Below are positions 18,469-27,389 of a stretch of 64,000 nt of DNA, piece by piece (position 1 is the stretch's first letter; each line of letters opens with the position of its first letter). This stretch comes from G963663735 sp963663735 (GTDB lineage: Bacteria > Acidobacteriota > UBA6911 > RPQK01 > JAPXNP01). The stretch spans positions 1,364,001-1,428,000 of the forward strand of contig CAXXHN010000001.1 in NCBI GenBank assembly GCA_963663735.2, read 5' to 3'. Both the position numbers and the translations under genes were made by a program. The notes under the pieces are model-generated. The model was not told the origin of the DNA. It was given only the letters and a program-made list of their open reading frames with translations, and made no database searches.

Positions 18469-18708
18469 GAAATAAAGTGCGGCAATTCCTGGAATGACAG
18501 TTAATGCAGGAAGAAAGCTGATTCTGGGCCGCGTGACCAGATTAGATGAATTATCACTAGAGGCTTAAACCAGGCAATAATGGAGTTTATTGATTTAATG
18601 CAGTCCCGGTCCAGTTGATGCAGGACACAGCGCAAGGCGGGGTGGATTCATCCGGGCTGTTTTCAATGCGGTGTACATACCAGGTTTGAATCCAGGATCT
18701 TCACCTCA

Positions 18709-20109
18709 TCAGTATCCATCCAGTTGGACCTGCCTTTTCATTTCCTCCACCAGGGAAGAAACAATCTCAGGATGTTTTTCGGCTAAATCCTCGGTCTCAT
18801 TGGGATCAATCGCCAGGTTGAAGAGTTCCTTTTTCCCTTCCTCCGGAGTTTCTCCGGTAAATACCAGCTTCCATTCTCCCCGCCTGATAACCAGTTGCCC
18901 GGAAGTTCTCCAGTAAAGGGTTCTGCCCCTGGGTGGAGTTTCATTCGAAACATAATCCCAAAGATTTAAGCCCTCAATACCTGCACATTCCGGGATCAGT
19001 GTTCCGGATAAGGAGGCGAGGGTGGGATAAAGGTCTATGGCATTGGCAACCTGCTCAACTTTACGGTGAGCCAGGCGGGAGGGCCAGTTCAGGAAGGCCG
19101 GCACTCGAATCCCTCCCTCGTAGAGGCTGCCCTTCCAGTCCCGCAGGGGACGGTTGTCACCCAGCCTGTCATTGGGTCCGTGCTTTCCTTCGTATTCAAA
19201 AGTTGGGAACCAATTTTCCTGCCCGCCATTGTCACTGATGAAAATAACCAGAGTATTGTCCCGCAGGTTTTCTGTTTCCAGCGTTTCAACCAGCTGGCCG
19301 ACCGCATCGTCCATGTGGGTAACCGAGGCCGCAAAAAGGCGGCGCGATTCATTCTCAATAGAACTGTAGGGCTCCACCCATTTGTCCTCCTCCTGCAGGG
19401 GATAGTGGGGGACACTGAACGTAGTGTAAAGGAAAAACGGTTTGCTTTTATCCCGGATGGTCTTGATAAAACGTATGGCTTCATTCCTGATCAGGTCGGT
19501 GGCATGGCCTTTTTCTTCTATGAACACATCATTTCTGTGCCAGCTCCTGTCGCCGTTTTTATAGATGTGGGTGTACTGGTCTATCTGCCCATGCAGGTAT
19601 CCATAGGTGTGATCAAATCCATACTGGCGCGGGCCATGTTCAGGCCGCAGGCCCAGGTGCCATTTCCCGGTTATTGCAGTCGAGTAACCGTTTTGCCGGA
19701 GAAGGGCGGGCAGGGTCAGGGTATCATCCGGCAGAGCCTGTTCACTTTCCATGGCTATGGGCCCCAGTATTCCGTAACGGCTGGCATAACGGCCTGTAAG
19801 GAGTGATGCCCTGGTGGGGGAACAGGTGGGGCATACATAGAACTGGTTCAGCTCCACACCTTCCTGCATGAGTTTGTCCAGATTAGGGGTTCTGATCTCA
19901 GAACCATGGTAACCAACGTCTCTCCATCCGGCGTCATCAGCCACCATCAGCAGGATATTGGGTAGAGCTTCGTCCACTGTGCCTGGTTTCCCTGAAGTAC
20001 AGGCAGTGAGATCCAAAGTACTGATTCCCAGTCCCAGTCCTGATAAACCGGCTAAGGTCTGCCGGATCACTTCACGACGGGAAAGGCCTTTGTTGTTTCT
20101 AGTGCTCAT
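18709..20109 (-). CDS. Exported type I sulfatase (formylglycine-dependent)
   Basis: 466 residues. SRREVIRQTL is a Tat-like motif, and LTAC with Cys37 is a lipobox, so the protein is probably a Tat-exported lipoprotein. The sulfatase core is clear: NILLMVADDAGWRD with metal-binding Asp58/Asp59, TCSPTRASLLTGR with Cys96 in the C-x-P-x-R formylglycine motif, GKWHLG, and DNGGQ with further metal ligands. It would desulfate sugars or other sulfate esters in the periplasm or at the cell surface. The Cys must be oxidised by a maturase (FGE or anSME) for activity; none is in this window. GGGGAG lies 5 bases before the ATG. Confidence 0.92.
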   Translation of the reverse strand: MSTRNNKGLSRREVIRQTLAGLSGLGLGISTLDLTACTSGKPGTVDEALPNILLMVADDAGWRDVGYHGSEIRTPNLDKLMQEGVELNQFYVCPTCSPTRASLLTGRYASRYGILGPIAMESEQALPDDTLTLPALLRQNGYSTAITGKWHLGLRPEHGPRQYGFDHTYGYLHGQIDQYTHIYKNGDRSWHRNDVFIEEKGHATDLIRNEAIRFIKTIRDKSKPFFLYTTFSVPHYPLQEEDKWVEPYSSIENESRRLFAASVTHMDDAVGQLVETLETENLRDNTLVIFISDNGGQENWFPTFEYEGKHGPNDRLGDNRPLRDWKGSLYEGGIRVPAFLNWPSRLAHRKVEQVANAIDLYPTLASLSGTLIPECAGIEGLNLWDYVSNETPPRGRTLYWRTSGQLVIRRGEWKLVFTGETPEEGKKELFNLAIDPNETEDLAEKHPEIVSSLVEEMKRQVQLDGY

Positions 20110-20164
20110 TTGTCTCCCCTTAATATTGGACAGGTATCTTCTATGGACTTAAACTGCACTTAAT

Positions 20165-20192
20165 AAAATACATATGCTTGTCTATTTGTCAA
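20165..20192 (-). promoter_or_regulatory. Probable promoter of the sulfatase gene
   Basis: On the minus strand TTGACA (20187-20192) lies 16 bases before TATTTT (20165-20170), upstream of the sulfatase start at 20109. The -35 is perfect, the -10 is moderate and the spacer is one base short. Confidence 0.5.
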
Positions 20193-20281
20193 TCCAGAAA
20201 CTTCGGGGAAAGTTTTTTTAAAGTATCGCCCCTGCATTAATGTACTCAAAATCTTCCGGCAGTTTAATTCAGTAGGGAGGT

Positions 20282-20989
20282 TCAGACCGAGCGGGTAAGA
20301 CCCCCATCAACCCGGATGTTCTGGCCGGTTATGTACCCGGAGTCAGGAGACACCAGAAAAACAGCGGTTTTGGCTATCTCTTCGACACTTCCCCGTCTTT
20401 TCATTGGAATGCTTTTTAATGCAGATTCGCTGAATTCCTGTGAATCAATATAACCTGGCAGGATATTGTTCATTCTGACATTTTCAGCAGCGTATCGGTC
20501 TGCATACAGTTTGGTGAAGCTGCCCAGGGCTGCCCTGATGGCGGAAGATACCGGATAAACAGGGGATGGCTCATAGGCTGCGAAGGTAGAGATGTTGACA
20601 ATGGCTCCTCCACCCTGTTTAACCATAACCGGGGTCACCAGGCGGGCCATGCGGATCACGTTAAGCAGAACCAGGTCCAGGCCTGAGTGCCAGTTTTCAT
20701 CGGTGAGGTCCAGCAGTTCACCTTTGGCGCAGTGCCCGGTACTGTTGACTACCGCGTCAATCCGCCCATATTCCCGCAGCGCGGTTTCAACAACCTGTTG
20801 GAGGTCTCTGGTGTCTGTTACTGAACCGACCAACCCAATTGCATCCAGTTCCCGGGCAAGTTTATTAATCTGGTCTTCAGTACGGCTCATCAGGGCCAGC
20901 TTATAGCCGCGGGCTTTAAGTTCCCTGGCAATCGCGGCCCCCATTCCCCTTCCGGATCCGGTAACAATTGCTGTTTTTATGCTGTTCAT
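20282..20989 (-). CDS. Short-chain dehydrogenase/reductase with non-canonical active site
   Basis: 235 residues with the SDR Rossmann fold: TGSGRGMG (10-17) for the nucleotide, DTRD, VNSTGHC in place of NNAG, LLNVIR with the structural Asn110, and NISTFAAYE with the catalytic Ser134 position. The YxxxK motif is not where it should be: the segment reads YPVSSAIRAALGSFTK, so aligning the helix puts Ser148 and Arg152 at the Tyr and Lys positions, with a Tyr three residues earlier. The C-terminus SGYITGQNIRVDGG is a standard SDR end. Either this is a divergent active subfamily or a binding protein. It lies between the sulfatase and a methyltransferase on the same strand; the redox substrate is unknown. 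Confidence 0.82.
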   Translation of the reverse strand: MNSIKTAIVTGSGRGMGAAIARELKARGYKLALMSRTEDQINKLARELDAIGLVGSVTDTRDLQQVVETALREYGRIDAVVNSTGHCAKGELLDLTDENWHSGLDLVLLNVIRMARLVTPVMVKQGGGAIVNISTFAAYEPSPVYPVSSAIRAALGSFTKLYADRYAAENVRMNNILPGYIDSQEFSESALKSIPMKRRGSVEEIAKTAVFLVSPDSGYITGQNIRVDGGLTRSV

Positions 20990-21154
20990 TTCTAATACCC
21001 CTGTTTTGCAGTTTAATTCCTGAGGAAAGAACTCCTCCTGACAGAATTCTGGATTCTAAATTAGATCTGTCTAAATCCTATAACCCTTCTTAAATCGGAG
21101 AGGGATGACTGCATTGATGTATGGCTAGCAATATATTAGATTCCGGGAATTGTC

Positions 21155-21808
21155 TCAAGAGATCTTTTTCCTAGCCAATATCTGAAAAATCCGGGCAGGA
21201 TTGCCATTCATGGTTTTTACCTCAGCACGGGACTCCGTTAACAGATCAAATCTCGAAAGGAGACTGTAAATCCATGGCATTTCATGATGCCTGAATACTC
21301 CACCGCTGTTGACCCTGAAAACTCCAAATGTCCTGAACTCTTCCTCACCTTGCAGGTAGCGTTCCTGGTTCCGGCTGTCCTCCTGAATGGGGTAATCGCT
21401 GATAAGCAGGATTCCGCCGGGTTTCAAGACCCTAAGGATTTCAGATAATGCCTTCCTCTGGCGACCCTCTTCCGGAATGCAGTTCAAGACAGCCATGAAC
21501 AGACAGCCACTGAAAACCTTATCTGCAAAGGGAAGGGTATGGCCGTCAAAAACCAGGAGATCAAGGGATGGGTCTGACTCCAGACCTCCCTTCAACATTT
21601 TTTCAGATATATCAACCCCAATGACTCTGCTGAATCCGGAAGACTTCATTTCAGTAACAGCTCGGCCATAACCGCATCCATAATCCAGTATTCCGTCGTC
21701 AGACCTTAATAATTCCTGCAGTTTTCTGGCAGGAACTGGATGAGTGAAGGTTTTTTTACTGTCTGAAACAGCATCCCAGTATTCTTTTTGTCTTTCCGGG
21801 TGTGTCAT
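21155..21808 (-). CDS. Class I SAM-dependent methyltransferase
   Basis: 217 residues from the ATG at 21808. Motif I is ILDYGCGYGRAV (about 40-51), the ribose-binding acidic residue is in VIGVDISEKML, motif II is LLVFDGHTLPFADKVFSGCLFMAVLN, and motif III is LRVLKPGGILLISDYP. This is the UbiE/COQ5-like methyltransferase type; the acceptor is unknown. A TTG at 21871 extends the frame by 21 residues; 21808 (MTHPERQKEYW) was chosen because the sequence after it resembles normal N-termini of the family. It is divergent from the cytochrome operon at 22128. Confidence 0.82.
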   Translation of the reverse strand: MTHPERQKEYWDAVSDSKKTFTHPVPARKLQELLRSDDGILDYGCGYGRAVTEMKSSGFSRVIGVDISEKMLKGGLESDPSLDLLVFDGHTLPFADKVFSGCLFMAVLNCIPEEGRQRKALSEILRVLKPGGILLISDYPIQEDSRNQERYLQGEEEFRTFGVFRVNSGGVFRHHEMPWIYSLLSRFDLLTESRAEVKTMNGNPARIFQILARKKIS

Positions 21809-22055
21809 CGAACCTAAATGATTGAACACCAGTGCGGCGATGTCAACAAGATGATAGATTATTGTGGACAAAGGAGCAGAGAATAAGATTGGAGGGTCTC
21901 AGGAGAAAGGAATGAGTCCCGCTCTGGCTTGCAATAATAAACAAATGCTTCAGGTTTATGATGTTTAGGTATTCATTTTTTTCTGGATGTGAGGCATAAT
22001 TACAAGATATGTCAAACTGGGTTACAGTGCATTCTGTTTTGGCAACGAGGAATTT

Positions 22056-22079
22056 GTTAAACCCTGTTCGGGATTTAAC
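22056..22079. other. Hairpin upstream of the cytochrome operon
   Basis: GTTAAACCC (22056-22064) and GGGATTTAAC (22070-22079) can pair with one bulged base around TGTTC, about 50 bases before the start of the cytochrome-barrel gene. It could be a leader hairpin or an operator; there is nothing else to decide between them. No other feature was found in the 21809-22127 gap. Confidence 0.35.
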
Positions 22080-22127
22080 GAGAAGTGTCATGTTTTGCTC
22101 TGTTTAGATTGGAAAGGAGCTGAGCTG

Positions 22128-23282
22128 ATGATCAGGATACCAAACCGGTTATTGAAGCCTTGGACAACGGCAGGGGTCGTTTTTAGTGCCATGGTACTGG
22201 CTGTTGCGATTTATGGAGACTGTATTCAGGCTCAGCCGGTTGCCCAAAAAAGCGGTGAAGAGCTCTATGTGGATGCCTGCAGCAGCTGTCATGGGTTTGA
22301 TGGCAAGGGCGTATCTCAGCAGCAGGTTGGTTTTAGTCTACCCCTGAAAAGTTTCACTAATTACAATTTTGCGACCAGGGAACCGGAAGCAGAGTGGGTT
22401 GCTGTAGCTCATGACGGGGGACCTGTTCGCGGATTTTCCAGATTGATGCCTGCTTTTGGAGACGCGCTTACACTGGATGAATTAACCCTGATTGCCAGGT
22501 ATATTAGGACGTTCTGCCCTGACAAGGCCTGGCCCAGAGGTGATCTGAATCTTCCCCGGGCCATGTTCACTGAAAAGGCATTTCCTGAGGATGAAGTAGT
22601 TTACACTGCGGGTTTTAACGCCGAAGGTTCCGGAAATTTTTCGAATGAGCTGATATTTGAGAAGCGATTTGGCGCCCGTAACCAGTTTGAACTGGTAATT
22701 CCTTTTGACTGGAAGGAACAGATAATTGATCCGGATGGAGGCAGTGACTGGAACGGAGGTGTGGGAGATATTGCCCTGGGAGTTAAGAGAGCTTTCTACC
22801 ACAGCCTCCAGAAGGGCACCATCTTTGCAGCCACTGCTGAGATTATTCTTCCGACTGGAAATGAAGATAGGGGTTTCGGTAAAGGCACGGCGATCTTTGA
22901 ACCTTTTATTTCCTACGGACAGTCATTGCCGGCCGAGTTTTTCCTGCATTCCCAGGCCGGACTGGAACTTCCTTTTAATACCGACAAAGCCGGGAATGAG
23001 GCCTTTTGGAGGGTAGCCCTGGGACGCGCTTTTAATGAAGGAATGTTTGGGAGAGTCTGGGCCCCTATGCTTGAATTTTTAAGTGCCAGAGAACTGGAGT
23101 CGGGTGCTGCTATCAGCTGGGACGTAGTCCCTCAAATGCATTTCACCCTGAATGCCAGGCAGCACATAATGATGAATGTAGCTGTTAGGGTTCCCCTGAC
23201 AGAAAGCGATGTCCGAGATACGCAGATACTTGTCTATTTGCTCTGGGATTGGTTCCACGGCGGTTTTTTTGAAGGGTGGTAA
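22128..23282 (+). CDS. Monoheme cytochrome c fused to a beta-barrel-like domain
   Basis: 384 residues. A signal peptide (LLKPWTTAGVVFSAMVLAVAIYG) is followed by a class I cytochrome c domain with ACSSCHGFDG (Cys51, Cys54, His55) and a candidate axial Met107 in RLMPAFGD. From about residue 150 to the end the sequence is a run of alternating amphipathic strands (NQFELVIPFDWKEQ, GVGDIALGVKRAFYH, GTIFAATAEIILPTGNE) like the MetA-pathway/phenol-degradation outer membrane barrel family. The chain ends in Trp after FHGGFFEGW, consistent with an outer membrane C-terminus. The start at 22128 has GGAAAGGAG ahead of it; the frame is open from 22095. It is two bases before the pentaheme gene, so the pair probably works together in electron transfer at the outer membrane (inference). 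Confidence 0.75.
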   Translation: MIRIPNRLLKPWTTAGVVFSAMVLAVAIYGDCIQAQPVAQKSGEELYVDACSSCHGFDGKGVSQQQVGFSLPLKSFTNYNFATREPEAEWVAVAHDGGPVRGFSRLMPAFGDALTLDELTLIARYIRTFCPDKAWPRGDLNLPRAMFTEKAFPEDEVVYTAGFNAEGSGNFSNELIFEKRFGARNQFELVIPFDWKEQIIDPDGGSDWNGGVGDIALGVKRAFYHSLQKGTIFAATAEIILPTGNEDRGFGKGTAIFEPFISYGQSLPAEFFLHSQAGLELPFNTDKAGNEAFWRVALGRAFNEGMFGRVWAPMLEFLSARELESGAAISWDVVPQMHFTLNARQHIMMNVAVRVPLTESDVRDTQILVYLLWDWFHGGFFEGW

Positions 23283-23284
23283 AA

Positions 23285-24916
23285 ATGAAACTTGATAGAG
23301 TTTTCCTTATCATAACAACGCTGTTTTCAATTACTTCATTCTCCACTGCCCAGGTTGTCACCACGAGCACCGGAGGGGGACTCCCCCAGATGTTTGCCAC
23401 TTCCGACCAGTGTCTGGCATGTCATAACGGCCTGATTTCTCCTTCCGGGGAAGATGTTTCGATAGGGTCCAACTGGAGGGCATCAATGATGGCTCATTCA
23501 GCCAAGGACCCATACTGGCAGGCATCTGTCCGGCGGGAAACTCTGGCCCATGCCAGCGCTAAGGCAGCTATTGAAAATGAGTGTTCCGCCTGCCACATGC
23601 CCATGAGCCGCTTCAGGGCGAAAGCTTCAGGCATGATGGAATCAGTCTTTGCCAACCTGCCGATAGGCAAGGTGGTCAGCCGTAACGGACTGATGGCAGC
23701 GGATGGAGTTTCCTGCACGATGTGCCACCAGATCGAGAACAAGAATCTGGGTGAAAAGGCAAGCTTTACTGCCGGATTTTCAGTGGACGCCAGGACACTC
23801 CCTGAGAACAGGGCAATCTTCGGTCCTTTTGAAGTTAATGCCGGCCACCAGCGGATCATGAGGTCTTCTTCCGCCTATATCCCCACTCAGTCTCTGCATA
23901 TCCAGAGCTCTGAGGTCTGCGCTACCTGCCACACGCTGTTTACCCATAGCCTCGGACCTGGAGGAAATGTGATTGGAGAACTTCCGGAACAGGTCCCTTA
24001 CCTGGAGTGGCGCCACAGTTCGTTTCGGGAGACCAAAGCCTGCCAGGACTGCCACATGCCGGTAGTGGAGGAATCGATGCCGATAACCGGGGTAATGGGA
24101 GTGGCGCGGGATCATTTTTCACGGCACAGCTTCCGGGGCGGAAACTTCTTCATGATCAATATGCTCAACCGCAACCGGGGAGCACTAGGAGTAACCGCGC
24201 TGCAGCAGGAAATGGACGCGACGGTCCGCAGGACGATGGCCCACCTGGAAACCGGGTCAGCCTCCGTTTCCATTGAGTCCGCCGCAGTTTCCGGGAATCA
24301 GCTGAACGCTACGGTTGCGATTAATAATCTCGCCGGTCATAAGCTTCCAACCGCCTACCCCTCGAGGCGAGCCTGGATTCACTTTACGGTTAGTGACCGA
24401 AACGGAAAGACGATATTTGAATCGGGGGCATTTAACCAGAATGGGTCTATCAAGGGAAATGACAATGACCAGGACGCCTCCCGTTTTGAGCCTCACTATA
24501 CTGAAGTCAAGAGCCCTGATGAAGTTCAGATCTATGAGGCGATTATGGCAGCTTCCGATGATTCAGTTACTACCGGGCTGCTGAAAGCGGTCAGGTACGT
24601 GAAGGATAACCGGATTCTGCCGGAAGGCTTTGATAAATCAACTGCTGATCATGATGTTGCGGTCAATGGAGCCGCCGAGAAAGATGATGATTTCCGAGCA
24701 GCCGGAGACCGGATTACTTACAGGGTGAATGTCGAAGGAGCCGAGGGTCCTTTCAATGTGCAGGCGGACCTCTGCTACCAGTCCATCGGCTATAGATGGG
24801 CCCAGAACCTGCAGGAGGAAAACGCTGCTGAAATAAGCCGGTTTGTCTCATATTATGACTCAATGGCCGGAGGCTCATCCGCGATACTGGCCCGTGATTC
24901 CAAAGCATCCGAATAG
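23285..24916 (+). CDS. Exported pentaheme c-type cytochrome
   Basis: 543 residues from the ATG at 23285, with a signal peptide (LIITTLFSITSFSTA). Five CxxCH haem sites are visible: CLACH (about residue 43), CSACH (100), CTMCH (144), CATCH (212) and CQDCH (253), with several extra His residues as possible distal ligands. The arrangement of the first 260 residues resembles the cytochrome c554/hydroxylamine-oxidoreductase-like group. Residues 270-543 contain no haem motif and look mixed alpha/beta, with YPSRRAWIHFTVSD and an acidic AADHDVAV-like stretch. The SD is GAAGGGTGG, within the end of the previous gene. It likely passes electrons across the periplasm to or from the cytochrome-barrel partner. 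Confidence 0.85.
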   Translation: MKLDRVFLIITTLFSITSFSTAQVVTTSTGGGLPQMFATSDQCLACHNGLISPSGEDVSIGSNWRASMMAHSAKDPYWQASVRRETLAHASAKAAIENECSACHMPMSRFRAKASGMMESVFANLPIGKVVSRNGLMAADGVSCTMCHQIENKNLGEKASFTAGFSVDARTLPENRAIFGPFEVNAGHQRIMRSSSAYIPTQSLHIQSSEVCATCHTLFTHSLGPGGNVIGELPEQVPYLEWRHSSFRETKACQDCHMPVVEESMPITGVMGVARDHFSRHSFRGGNFFMINMLNRNRGALGVTALQQEMDATVRRTMAHLETGSASVSIESAAVSGNQLNATVAINNLAGHKLPTAYPSRRAWIHFTVSDRNGKTIFESGAFNQNGSIKGNDNDQDASRFEPHYTEVKSPDEVQIYEAIMAASDDSVTTGLLKAVRYVKDNRILPEGFDKSTADHDVAVNGAAEKDDDFRAAGDRITYRVNVEGAEGPFNVQADLCYQSIGYRWAQNLQEENAAEISRFVSYYDSMAGGSSAILARDSKASE

Positions 24917-24930
24917 TAGGGAGCATTGTT

Positions 24931-24965
24931 AACCGGGGAAAAAGGGGGATTGAATTTCCCCGGTT
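24931..24965 (+). terminator. Terminator hairpin after the cytochrome operon
   Basis: AACCGGGGAAA (24931-24941) pairs with TTTCCCCGGTT (24955-24965), 11 bp, followed by ATTTCATTTC. It lies 15 bases past the pentaheme stop codon. Confidence 0.7.
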
Positions 24966-25089
24966 ATTTCATTTCATTGGGCTGGGAAGCCCGGACAGGT
25001 TCTGTTTGTATAGTACTTCCCTTGAGTGCTTCTCATCCCGGCGGTTTTCCTTACCTTTGTTGACTCAATCTAGCAAGGAGTTGTGGCAC

Positions 25090-26997
25090 ATGAGATCCAG
25101 AGTTTTTGCTGTTGCAATTTTATCGGGAGTTCTTCTGTTTACAGCCTGCTCTTCGCAGGAACCGGAAGTCCCATTTCAAACCTATTCCATCGACCAGTTT
25201 CTGAAGACCACTTCAGTTGGCGGAGGGTATTTTAATGCTGATGAATCCAGATTGTTGGTTCATTCCAACGAAACCGGGATTTTCAATGCTTACAGCATGG
25301 ACATCGCGTCCGGAAAGAAAACGCCTTTGACGAAGTCTGAAACCGAGTCAGTGTTTGCCATGGGTTACCTGCCTGGTTCAGAAGCTTTTCTTTATACCTC
25401 GGACAAGGGGGGCAATGAGATAGATCATCTCTTCCTGCAGGATTCTGAAGGCAAAGTACAGGAACTGACTACCGGCGAAGAGACCAGGGAGATGTTTTAT
25501 GGATTTGCCCATGACCTGAAGTCTTTCATTACCGGAAATAATAGCAGGGATGCCCGGTTTATGGATGTGTACGAATGGGACCTGGAAACACTTGAACCAA
25601 AGCTTTTATATAAGAACGAAGATGGGCTGGATTTCTCCGGAATGAGCCGGGATAAGCGCTGGATGACCCTGCAGCGGACGCATAATAATTTTGATTCCGA
25701 CCTTTACCTGGTTGACCGTGATGGAAATGGAGATCCCAGGCTGATCTCCATTGAAGAGGGGGAGATTAACCATAATGCAGCCGCTTTTACTCCGGATAAT
25801 TCAACACTGCTTTACCTGACTGATAAAGACAGCGACTGGCTTTACCTGATGAGTTATGACCTGGCAACCGGTGACAGGAAAGAGGTTTTCCGTCCGGAAA
25901 AATGGGATGTGTCCTATGTGAGCTATAGCTTTAACGGGAAATACCGGGTTTTAGGTGTCAATGAAAACGCGGTGACCAGGCTGATCATAACCAATGTCGA
26001 AACCGGAGAGCAACTGGAGCTGCCCAATCTTCCGGCAGGGGATTTAACCGGAATTGAATTCAGCAGGAGCGAGAAACTGATGCGTTTTTACCTGGTGAAC
26101 GACGATGCCCCGGCTAACCTGTTTCTGTATAACCTGGAATCGGGCGACCTTAAACAGCTGACTGATAACCTGAATCCTGAAATACATGCCGAAAACCTGG
26201 TCAAATCAGAACTGATTACCATGACGGCGCGGGATGGGTTGGAGTTTTACGGATACCTTTATAAACCGGTCCAGGCTTCTCCGGGAAACAAGGTCCCGGC
26301 CCTGCTGATGATCCACGGCGGGCCTGGTGGACAGAGCCGCCCCGTTTACAGCGGACAGAAGCAGTTCATGGTTAACCATGGATACGCGATTTTTGACCTG
26401 AATTACAGGGGCTCAAGTGGGTTCGGACGAACCTTTTCCATGGCTGATGACCAGAAGCATGGTAAAGAACCTCTCTGGGATTGCGTGGATGCCAAGGACT
26501 GGCTTAAGGCAAATGTCAACTGGATTGACCCCGATAAGATAGGAATCCTGGGGGGATCATATGGCGGATACATGGTTATGGCCGCTCTGGCTTTTGAACC
26601 TGATGAATTTGCCGTAGGGGTTAATTTATTCGGTGTAACCAACTGGGTCAGGACTCTCAAGAGCATTCCCCCCTGGTGGGAAAGCTTTAAATATTCCCTC
26701 TACCGCGAACTTGGCAATCCTGAAACCCAGGAAGAAATGCTGACGGAAATTTCACCATTATTCCATGCCGATAAGATCACCAAGCCTGTGATCATACTCC
26801 AGGGTTCCAATGATCCGAGGGTGTTGCAGGTGGAAAGCGACGAAATGGTTGCGGCTATAAGAGAAAAGGGAGGAGTTGCTGAATATGTGCTTTTTGATGA
26901 TGAGGGGCACGGATTCAGTAAAACCGCCAACCTGGTCCGGGGCTGGAATTCGGTGCTGGAGTTCGCAGATAAATATCTGAAAGACGGAAAACAGTAA
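25090..26997 (+). CDS. S9-family (prolyl-oligopeptidase type) peptidase lipoprotein
   Basis: 635 residues from the ATG at 25090, chosen because AAGGAG lies 9 bases upstream and a lipoprotein signal follows (LLFTAC, lipobox). The frame is open from 25006 but those residues are not signal-like. An N-terminal beta-propeller of WD/PD40-type repeats (residues about 40-390) is followed by an alpha/beta-hydrolase domain with GGSYGGY (Ser490), NDPRV (Asp575) and EGHGFSK (His607) as the catalytic triad. Such enzymes cleave small peptides after Pro or other residues. A second, related gene lies at 55283. Confidence 0.92.
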   Translation: MRSRVFAVAILSGVLLFTACSSQEPEVPFQTYSIDQFLKTTSVGGGYFNADESRLLVHSNETGIFNAYSMDIASGKKTPLTKSETESVFAMGYLPGSEAFLYTSDKGGNEIDHLFLQDSEGKVQELTTGEETREMFYGFAHDLKSFITGNNSRDARFMDVYEWDLETLEPKLLYKNEDGLDFSGMSRDKRWMTLQRTHNNFDSDLYLVDRDGNGDPRLISIEEGEINHNAAAFTPDNSTLLYLTDKDSDWLYLMSYDLATGDRKEVFRPEKWDVSYVSYSFNGKYRVLGVNENAVTRLIITNVETGEQLELPNLPAGDLTGIEFSRSEKLMRFYLVNDDAPANLFLYNLESGDLKQLTDNLNPEIHAENLVKSELITMTARDGLEFYGYLYKPVQASPGNKVPALLMIHGGPGGQSRPVYSGQKQFMVNHGYAIFDLNYRGSSGFGRTFSMADDQKHGKEPLWDCVDAKDWLKANVNWIDPDKIGILGGSYGGYMVMAALAFEPDEFAVGVNLFGVTNWVRTLKSIPPWWESFKYSLYRELGNPETQEEMLTEISPLFHADKITKPVIILQGSNDPRVLQVESDEMVAAIREKGGVAEYVLFDDEGHGFSKTANLVRGWNSVLEFADKYLKDGKQ

Positions 26998-27389
26998 TCG
27001 ATTTATAACTGGGGGGAAATTTGTTTCGGGCATTTCCCCCTTAACCCGAATTAATCACCATCTGATTATCGCTGAGGTCTGTACATCCTACCTGACAGCC
27101 AAATGCTCTGTCGACCTTCCCGACGTACCGTCAAGTATGCCTGCGGGAGTTTCGTTAACAGTCCTCATAAACCTTGTCTCCAGTCTACGCTTCCGCCACT
27201 TAACTGCGTGACCCGGTGATAAATTCAATTTAACGACCGGAGACCGATAGTGAGTCTTAGAGCAAATAGACCATGGGATTCACATCTCCATTTTCCCTGG
27301 GCCGGGAGAAGCATTGTGTTATTCTCGTCATAACCCTCGATAAAATAAGATTTATCGAGAAATGGGGGCTTTTCTTGGTTCTAAAACTT
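26998..27389. other. Intergenic region with an unexplained conserved-looking segment
   Basis: Besides the terminator-like hairpin, this 390-base gap holds a segment (about 27060-27240) that does not look like random AT-rich spacer. On the minus strand it includes a 26-codon reading frame (27088-27168, beginning MRTVNETPAG) with GGAG 10 bases and AAGG 4 bases before its ATG. I do not recognise it and no partner gene is evident. No promoter was identified for the following gene. Confidence 0.3.
27012..27040 (+). terminator. Terminator-like hairpin after the S9 peptidase gene
   Basis: GGGGGAAAT (27012-27020) pairs with ATTTCCCCC (27032-27040) around an 11-base loop, 15 bases after the stop; only TT follows, so termination may be modest. 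Confidence 0.55.

Larger units (their letters stand above)
18398..18708. other. Intergenic region between sulfatase and TetR genes
   Basis: 311 bases between the end of the sulfatase gene and the start of the TetR gene, both on the minus strand. The TetR-proximal 70 bases hold the promoter and operator described separately. I see no coding frame, clear terminator or RNA in the rest. Confidence 0.6.

Noticed and set aside
19066..19806. Plus-strand open frame (246 codons) inside the sulfatase gene
   Set aside because: Antisense to the sulfatase core; no recognised motif.
27121..27168. Group II intron domain V remnant
   Set aside because: Only a short GTATGC...GGGAGTTTC resemblance; the 34-base helix does not form and no reverse transcriptase is near.
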